Below are positions 7,240 to 12,372 of a DNA stretch of 12,372 bases, piece after piece. The stretch comes from Bacteroidia bacterium (lineage in GTDB: Bacteria > Bacteroidota > Bacteroidia > Bacteroidales > Prolixibacteraceae): positions 1 through 12,372 of the forward strand of contig JANYJT010000138.1 of the NCBI GenBank assembly GCA_025358395.1, read 5' to 3'. The position numbers and the translations under genes are program-made. Position 1 is the stretch's first letter. Every line of letters begins with the position of its first letter. The notes under the pieces are model-generated. The model saw only the letters and a list, made by a program, of their open reading frames with translations. It made no database searches and was not told the DNA's origin.

Positions 7240-7341
7240 CAGAATAAAATTATTTGGTTAAAAAAATTTATAACAGAACTGTAAATATAAATAATAAATG
7301 CGTTAGAGTATATTAAAATAAATATAGGAAGAAAAAAAATT

Positions 7342-7369
7342 GGATTTTGGATTTTGAATTTTTGATTGC
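7342..7369. repeat. imperfect 7-bp tandem repeat between two genes
   Basis: On the plus strand GGATTTT, GGATTTT, GAATTTT and a decayed fourth copy TGATTGC follow one another without gaps. The repeat lies in the AT-rich 205-base gap between the Gfo/Idh/MocA start and the outer-membrane receptor stop, directly beyond the terminator of the receptor. The rest of the gap holds two TATATTTA boxes (minus strand, 7326-7319 and 7289-7282), each one base from the TAnnTTTG element, but without a good upstream box. Confidence 0.6.
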
Positions 7370-7380
7370 AGTCGTGTAAC

Positions 7381-7416
7381 AAAAAAAAAGAGGCCAACCC
7401 AAATTGGGAAGGCCTC
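7381..7416 (-). terminator. intrinsic terminator after the outer-membrane receptor gene
   Basis: The arms GAGGCC (7390-7395) and GGCCTC (7411-7416) pair. Beyond an AA/AA internal mismatch, CCC pairs with GGG around an AT-rich loop. On the minus-strand transcript the stem is followed by nine U (complement of 7389-7381). It starts 28 bases after the stop at 7445, as expected for the end of that transcript. Confidence 0.85.
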
Positions 7417-7444
7417 CGGAAATGAATATAACACGAAACAATTA

Positions 7445-9937
7445 CTAAAACTCGCCCATTCCTCCACCCTCGTTACCTGATGAATCCGGACCGTCTTTTC
7501 CTGCTTTTGAACTGAAATTATTGATTTTATAACTCAAGGTAAGTTGTACTATCTGAGATTCTCTTTTGAACTTGAATTGGTTTTCGAAGTTTGTGCCGTA
7601 TGAAGATCCACTGAATTTCATGGTGCCAAAAATATCCTGTATCTGAAGGGTGGCAGTCAGACGGTTCTTCCACAAATCCTGCTTGACAGATGCATTGGCA
7701 AAATACATGCCGTCGCGACTTCCCTGGGCGGAAACAGTTGGACCACGGTATACACCCATCAGTTGCATTCTGGTTGTATTCGTCAATTTCACATCGAAAT
7801 TTAGTTTTCCATCAAAATTGGTGCTTTTCTGGTCTACATTTTGTCCGTTAATTGCGCCTTTTAACCAATAGTTGTAAAGTGTACCGCTGGCAACCAGACG
7901 AATGCCGGGTTTAATTTCGTAATTGATCATCAACTCGCTTCCGAGAGAATAATCATTGTTCATGTTTGCCATGGTATGCTGCATGATATTATCTGTACCA
8001 AGAGTTTGAATTCGAGTCATCAAGTCTTTGGTCTGGCGAAAGTATCCCTCCAGGGAAATGAAGGAAGCATCGATGTGCTTCAACAAGGTCATCTCATATG
8101 AACCGGCGTATTCAGGTGTAAGATTTGGGTTGCCAATACGGATATTGTAAGGATCCATGAAGGTAGGAAATGGTTCAAGCATAAAACCTTCCGGTCTGTT
8201 TAGCCTTCTGCTGTAACTAGCCTGAAGTTCATATTCCTTCGCAAATTTTTGAGATAGATGCACGGTCGGAAAGAAATCAAATCGGGTAAGCGTATAGGTC
8301 TTATTGGCCCGCTGACTATTTAATTTTCTGTTGGTATATTCGGTTCTTAACCCAACCTGATAGGAGAATGTATTGTTCGAATGAGAGAAAGTGCCGTACA
8401 TGGCATGAATATCTTCTGCATAGTCGACCAGACTGCTGTATTTTGGATTGTTTACCCAATTTGCTGAATTATAATTGAACTCTTCAAAAATGAAGTTCTC
8501 TTTTGTTCTTTGGATTCTTCCCTGGTAGCCTGCTTCCAATTTGTCTTTTTCATTGATTGGTAAAATATAGTCCAGCTTTGCCCTGATTTCATTTTCGGTA
8601 GGACTTTCATTAGACCTGTATTTGTATGGGTTCGTATCAATCGGTTTGGAGTTGAGATCTGTATTGTAGTTGATTTGATTGGAGATATCATCACCATTCT
8701 CATGCGACAGATAAAGCAATCCTTGCAGTTCCTCCCCTTTTTTGTCAAACTTGTGCATGAAATTCAGGTTTCCGCTCCAGTATTTGCTTCCTCTGCTTGA
8801 GCTGTTATCCTGATAAACGTATGTTGTTGGGATACCCAGATTATAAGAAGTAATTTGGCGACCCAGATTGGCATCGCCATGGTCCATGGTTCCAATGGTA
8901 CCAATGATGCCAATTGTTGTCGACGGACTTAATATGTAATCGATTCCACCTTTAATGTTGTGGCCCTTGTGAAAGTTTGTTCCGTCTGCCAATGTTTTTC
9001 TGGTGGTAATAGTATCTCCGCCGGTGATTTTTTGGGTCATTTCTCTCGTACCCAGATTGGTCATGTCAGAGAAATCAGCGCCAAGCATAAAATCCCATTT
9101 TTTTGACCTGAATGTGAAATTTGCATCTCCACGATACTTGTCCTTTAATCCTGCAGTCATGTTTACCAAACCACTGAATGAATCCTTTTGGTTTCTTTTC
9201 ATAACCACATTGATGATGCCTGAATCTCCATCAGGGTCGTACTTGGCTGAAGGGTTGGTAATGATCTCAATCTTGTCTATTCCTGCAGCAGGAAGCTGTC
9301 TTAAAGCATCGCTACCTTTGACTACACTTGGCCGGCCATCTATCAGGACAGTAAAGTTGGAGCTTCCGCGTAAGGTGACATTTCCTTCAAAATCGGTCTG
9401 AACGGATGGAGTGTTCTCGAGTACTTCCACCGCTGTTCCACCTGTAGAGACTATATTTTGACTCACATTGACCACTCTCCTGTCAATTTTGAACTCAACG
9501 CGCTGCTTCTCGGCAACAACTTCTACCTCGTTGATTTTCTGATCTGTACTCTGCATCTTGATTACCCCCAAATCGGTAATTGTCTTTGATGCTGCGATTT
9601 GAAGTGGGATCGTCTTTTTCGCGTAACCGATGAAGTTCACACTCAGGTAATATTTACCAGGAAGCAAATTTTTGATTTCAAAGGAGCCATTGTCAGCGGT
9701 CATGATACCTCCTGCTACCGTGGAGTCGGCAGCGGCAAAAATCGCGACATTGGCATAACTCATCGGAGTGGAGGATTCGGCTTCGATTACTTTTCCTTTA
9801 ACCACCAGATTCTTGATGACCGGATTGGCGGCGCTTGTACTTGGTTTTCCGGGGGGTGATCCGTAAGGTGAAGGAGTTTGTCCGTTTACTGAAAGGAGGG
9901 TTATCAAAACCAGAAAGGGAAGAATAAAATTTCGCAT
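7445..9937 (-). CDS. TonB-dependent-receptor-like outer-membrane protein with carboxypeptidase-D regulatory domain
   Basis: This 830-residue outer-membrane protein has a signal peptide (1-20, ending LLSVNGQ) and a proline/glycine/serine linker (21-40). A carboxypeptidase regulatory domain follows at about 45-125 (VKGKVIEAESSTPMSYANV at the start, GSFEIKNLLPGKYYLSVNFIG inside it at 84-104), then a plug domain at about 135-248. The plug includes NVTLRGSSNFTVLIDGRPS (186-204) and IEIITNPSAKYDPDGDSG (223-240). The rest is a long beta-barrel of the OMP_b-brl_3 type, with conserved YSRRLNRPEGFMLEPFP and IGNPNLTPEYAGSYEM. A 20-residue Gly/Ser-rich tail ending GGGMGEF follows the last strand. No SusD-like partner or obvious TonB box is seen, so it is probably not a polysaccharide (SusC) receptor; cargo is unknown. 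It ends at a strong terminator and begins 109 bases after the nuclease gene, so it may be read separately or through. Confidence 0.88.
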   Translation of the reverse strand: MRNFILPFLVLITLLSVNGQTPSPYGSPPGKPSTSAANPVIKNLVVKGKVIEAESSTPMSYANVAIFAAADSTVAGGIMTADNGSFEIKNLLPGKYYLSVNFIGYAKKTIPLQIAASKTITDLGVIKMQSTDQKINEVEVVAEKQRVEFKIDRRVVNVSQNIVSTGGTAVEVLENTPSVQTDFEGNVTLRGSSNFTVLIDGRPSVVKGSDALRQLPAAGIDKIEIITNPSAKYDPDGDSGIINVVMKRNQKDSFSGLVNMTAGLKDKYRGDANFTFRSKKWDFMLGADFSDMTNLGTREMTQKITGGDTITTRKTLADGTNFHKGHNIKGGIDYILSPSTTIGIIGTIGTMDHGDANLGRQITSYNLGIPTTYVYQDNSSSRGSKYWSGNLNFMHKFDKKGEELQGLLYLSHENGDDISNQINYNTDLNSKPIDTNPYKYRSNESPTENEIRAKLDYILPINEKDKLEAGYQGRIQRTKENFIFEEFNYNSANWVNNPKYSSLVDYAEDIHAMYGTFSHSNNTFSYQVGLRTEYTNRKLNSQRANKTYTLTRFDFFPTVHLSQKFAKEYELQASYSRRLNRPEGFMLEPFPTFMDPYNIRIGNPNLTPEYAGSYEMTLLKHIDASFISLEGYFRQTKDLMTRIQTLGTDNIMQHTMANMNNDYSLGSELMINYEIKPGIRLVASGTLYNYWLKGAINGQNVDQKSTNFDGKLNFDVKLTNTTRMQLMGVYRGPTVSAQGSRDGMYFANASVKQDLWKNRLTATLQIQDIFGTMKFSGSSYGTNFENQFKFKRESQIVQLTLSYKINNFSSKAGKDGPDSSGNEGGGMGEF

Positions 9938-10030
9938 ATGTCAATTACTGTTGTTTGCAGTCTTTGACAAGGTCAGGGATGAAGAGTTTAAAGGATAGTT
10001 GTTAATTAAAAGTTAAAAGAATTGGAAGTA

Positions 10031-10046
10031 ACTAAAGTGACTAAAG
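10031..10046. repeat. short tandem repeat next to the nuclease stop codon
   Basis: ACTAAAGT occurs twice with one intervening G, immediately downstream of the nuclease stop. The second copy also forms part of a small palindrome, TGAC-TAAA-GTCA (10038-10049), that includes the stop codon. The stem is short and no T-run follows, so it is a poor terminator. The remaining gap up to base 9938 shows one weak minus-strand promoter-like box, TAACTTTT (10015-10008). Confidence 0.4.
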
Positions 10047-11081
10047 TCATTTCTTAAGGATGGTAGAGATGGGTAGATGATCACTTACTCCGCCATGATA
10101 GACCGGACCCAAATTGGTTCGGTACGGTTTTTTCCCAAGATACCTCTTGTCCTCCTCCAAAAGAAAATCTTCTGTGCAAATGATTGTTTCCGGCAATGAA
10201 ATTTGTAGTCCACCTTTTTGGATCAAATTGGACGAACAGATAAACTGATCAAAAATTTCCCAACGACCTCTTGTCCGGATGGTGCCGATTCCACTTTTCA
10301 ACCATAAGTGGGATAAATTGATCAATTGAGTTGAACTTGCATTTTCCGGATTCAAAGATGCTCTGAGTATTTTAGTAAAACAATCCTCGTCGGGGGTGGC
10401 ATTAAAATCCCCCATCAGCAGTAATTTACATAGCGGACTTTTAGTTTGAATTGAGTCCACCAATCGCCTTGCAATGTTGGCCGCGATATTGCGTTTTCCG
10501 AGTGTTTCCATGTAACCTCCACTTCTGGAAGGCCAGTGATTGACAATAAAACAAAAGGTTTCCCGGTTAAGTCTGGCTTTGAAAAGAAGGATATCTCGTG
10601 AAGAGAATTGTGCTTTGCTCTTCCCGCGAACCGGAATAAAAGCATAGTCTAGCGGTACAATTGTCTCTTTCCGATAAAGAAGGGCTACATCAATACCTCT
10701 GGGATCAGGTGATTCCTTGTGGATAATGCAGTAATTACCCTCTTTTAATGGAGTTTTTTTGATCAAGTACTCAAGAATCCAAAGATTTTCTATCTCTACC
10801 AGTCCGATTATATCCGGGAATCGGCCATTTGCCGCAGAAATGACTGCACGGTAAACCATCATTACTTTGCGGTCAAGTTTTGACATTGTCCAATGGCTCT
10901 TGCCTGTGGGAGTATATTCACCGTCGTTGGTGGCAGGATCATCGAAGGGATCAAATAGATTCTCGGTATTGTAAAAGACGATTCTAAAATCTTCGGGTTG
11001 TTTGTTCTGAGCGGATAATCCAAATGAGAATAGGCTCAAAGTAAAAATTGAATAAAGGAAAAGAGTGTTTTTAGCAGTCAT
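10047..11081 (-). CDS. secreted endonuclease/exonuclease/phosphatase (EEP) family protein
   Basis: Read from the ATG at 11081 this is 344 residues, with a signal peptide (1 to about 24, ending FGLSAQ). The EEP (DNase I-like) catalytic landmarks are all present: FYNTENLFD (36-44), the metal-binding glutamate in LVEIEN (94-99), DPRGIDVALLYR (126-137), NHWPSRSGG (181-189), MGDFNATPDED (223-233), GRWEIFDQF (272-280) and GGVSDHLPI (330-338). It should therefore be an active metal-dependent phosphodiesterase acting outside the cytoplasm. Secreted relatives are often annotated as endonucleases, and a phosphatase activity is possible. An in-frame GTG at 11090 would overlap the preceding stop as GTGA and add three residues; the ATG leaves a 5-base gap. 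Either way it is coupled to the beta-helix gene. No U-tract terminator follows it; only a weak TGAC/GTCA hairpin overlaps its stop. Confidence 0.88.
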   Translation of the reverse strand: MTAKNTLFLYSIFTLSLFSFGLSAQNKQPEDFRIVFYNTENLFDPFDDPATNDGEYTPTGKSHWTMSKLDRKVMMVYRAVISAANGRFPDIIGLVEIENLWILEYLIKKTPLKEGNYCIIHKESPDPRGIDVALLYRKETIVPLDYAFIPVRGKSKAQFSSRDILLFKARLNRETFCFIVNHWPSRSGGYMETLGKRNIAANIARRLVDSIQTKSPLCKLLLMGDFNATPDEDCFTKILRASLNPENASSTQLINLSHLWLKSGIGTIRTRGRWEIFDQFICSSNLIQKGGLQISLPETIICTEDFLLEEDKRYLGKKPYRTNLGPVYHGGVSDHLPISTILKK

Positions 11082-11086
11082 CTCAC

Positions 11087-12372
11087 TCACTTCTTTTTCT
11101 CAATTCGTTCGAAGGCCCCAAGGTCCGGGCCGGCATCATTGTTCCTATTTGTTCCTTTTAAATCCAGCGGGTAACTCTTTGCATATGAATCTTTGCCCTG
11201 ATCTTTTGCAACAGATAATGTATCAAGTTCAAATATCCCTTTTTGGGGATTGATAAATCTTGGATTGATGTTGCGCTGAAGATTGATAAATCGATCAGGG
11301 TTTGGCAATTTAAAGGTATCGGACACTTGAATCAGACAGTGGTCAAAAAGAAAGTTCCCCTTGCCTTGCTTGTCGATGGCAACTTTGAGTTCATCCTGGT
11401 TATTGCCGGAGATGATGCAATTGCCAAAGGTCGCCTGGGTGAGGTCACCAACATACTTGGCTCCGTTAGTGCTGTTAACCAGATAATTGGAGATGGTTAA
11501 TGTTTCTGTTTTTCTATTCGGTCTGGTAGCATCAGAATTGTAATTGGCAAAGGTCGTGTGATAAAATTGATAATCACCACCAAGGAGAAGAGCCGTATTG
11601 TAATAGCCGATGTTGGCAATTACACAGTTGTAAGCCAGAATTTTAGATTTCATGGCCCAAATGCCCGACCAACTCATATTCTCAATGCGTGTGTTGGCCA
11701 GTTCGACTGAGGCATATCCGCTTTTTTCAATGTTTCCGACTTGTAATCCGATATTGGCGTTCCGAATAATGCCATGGTTGATGTAATTGTTGTGACTTCC
11801 AGACAGAAGTGTGATTCCATTCCATTGATCCGGTAGATTGGCATATGCAGTTTCCAGTCGGTCACCTCTGAAGACAACTGGTTCTGAGGCAGTTCCTTTG
11901 ACTATTAGGTTCCCTTTGATGAATAGCCCCGCATTTTTATGGAAATATACCGTACTACCTTCTTCAATGGTCAGGGTCTGACACGAGTCGACAAAGGCAA
12001 AGTTGTATACCAGATAGGGTTTCTCCTTTGTCCAAGTGGTGGTTTTTATCATCTCAGACCTGATTAGCTTAAAGTCCTGTCCGCAGGCAAGTAGTCTTAC
12101 TTTTTGTTCTTTGTTGTTGACATTGAAAATGATAGAGTCCTCAGTTACCATCATTTGCCTGTTTCCTCCTTTGTTCAGAAGGGCTTCTACAAAAATGAAG
12201 ATACTGTCCCGGGCCGGAATTTCCAAGTTAAAAACTTCGTTGGAAGCCTCTCCATTGATATTTAACCTAAATTCACTGTTTGCACCACCTGCCAAACGGA
12301 CAGAAGATACCACCAACTGATTATTGGTTAAATTAAAAACCCTTAAATTCTTGGTGGTTGAACCGATCGAAG
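11087..12372 (-). CDS. right-handed parallel beta-helix protein, N-terminus outside the window
   Basis: The frame is open to the window edge, so at least 428 codons of a longer protein are present. Upstream of an internal TTG (12316) the frame still encodes sensible sequence, ending STTKNLRVFNLTNNQL. This runs into VSSVRLAGGANSEFRLNING and IPARDSIFIFVEALL: an Ig-like anchor-type domain typical of Bacteroidetes surface proteins, which closes at LLACGQDF. From there, repeated short strands with turns (GLFIKGNLIVKGTASEPVVF, QWNGITLLSGSHNNYINHG, NIGLQVGN, SGIWAMKSKILAYNCVIANIG) form a right-handed parallel beta-helix. The end, DAGPDLGAFERIEKKK, is a common finish for such proteins. The function is unknown; beta-helices usually bind or cleave polysaccharides, but no lyase catalytic set is recognisable. 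The signal or lipobox lies outside the window. The secreted nuclease follows at once. Confidence 0.8.
   Translation of the reverse strand, partial: SIGSTTKNLRVFNLTNNQLVVSSVRLAGGANSEFRLNINGEASNEVFNLEIPARDSIFIFVEALLNKGGNRQMMVTEDSIIFNVNNKEQKVRLLACGQDFKLIRSEMIKTTTWTKEKPYLVYNFAFVDSCQTLTIEEGSTVYFHKNAGLFIKGNLIVKGTASEPVVFRGDRLETAYANLPDQWNGITLLSGSHNNYINHGIIRNANIGLQVGNIEKSGYASVELANTRIENMSWSGIWAMKSKILAYNCVIANIGYYNTALLLGGDYQFYHTTFANYNSDATRPNRKTETLTISNYLVNSTNGAKYVGDLTQATFGNCIISGNNQDELKVAIDKQGKGNFLFDHCLIQVSDTFKLPNPDRFINLQRNINPRFINPQKGIFELDTLSVAKDQGKDSYAKSYPLDLKGTNRNNDAGPDLGAFERIEKKK

Noticed and set aside
9003..9401. Plus-strand open frame of 132 codons
   Set aside because: It is antisense to the plug and early barrel of the receptor gene; its composition reflects the complementary codons and shows no domain.
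10038..10049. TGAC-TAAA-GTCA hairpin as terminator of the nuclease gene
   Set aside because: Only a 4-bp stem, it includes the stop codon, and no T-run follows on the transcript strand.
12314..12316. TTG as the start of the beta-helix protein
   Set aside because: The reading frame continues to the window edge with sequence typical of the same Ig-like domain, and a start here would lack any export signal.
1..12372. A hidden defence system, mobile element or CRISPR array
   Set aside because: No transposase, integrase, direct-repeat array or toxin-antitoxin-like gene pair is visible; all intergenic gaps are short and explained.

Overview
The window looks like a piece of a Bacteroidetes chromosome (class Bacteroidia, probably Bacteroidales/Marinilabiliales; genus not resolvable). 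The evidence is a moderately AT-rich composition, little Shine-Dalgarno signal, a TAnnTTTG-type promoter element, a TonB-receptor-like protein with a carboxypeptidase-D regulatory domain and OMP_b-brl_3-type barrel, LptC as a lipoprotein, and an outer-membrane protein following coaX. All ten genes read on the minus strand, so transcription runs from high to low coordinates. Coding density is high and no intergenic gap exceeds 250 bases.

Right part (10047-12372, transcribed first): the 3' portion of a surface or periplasmic right-handed beta-helix protein, cut by the window edge, is followed directly by a secreted endonuclease/exonuclease/phosphatase-family protein. After 109 bases comes a large TonB-dependent-receptor-like outer-membrane protein (7445-9937) closed by a strong intrinsic terminator. 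Next is a stand-alone, Tat-exported Gfo/Idh/MocA oxidoreductase (5740-7239), also closed by its own terminator.

Left part (1-5490): a candidate promoter at 5525-5557 precedes seven tightly packed genes: nadB, nadC, coaX, an outer-membrane protein, a small exported carboxypeptidase-D-like protein, lptC and the start of a CNNM/CorC-type membrane protein. Junctions range from a 17-base overlap to a 17-base gap, so this is very likely one operon. It combines the first and third steps of de novo NAD synthesis, the first step of CoA synthesis, and envelope genes including the LptC component of LPS export. The partner nadA is not in the window.

There is no mobile element, CRISPR array, tRNA, rRNA or convincing defence system. 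The most interesting points are modest: the mixed cofactor/envelope operon, the small unassigned exported protein next to lptC, the forced TTG start of coaX overlapping the nadC stop, and the pairing of a beta-helix protein with a secreted nuclease.
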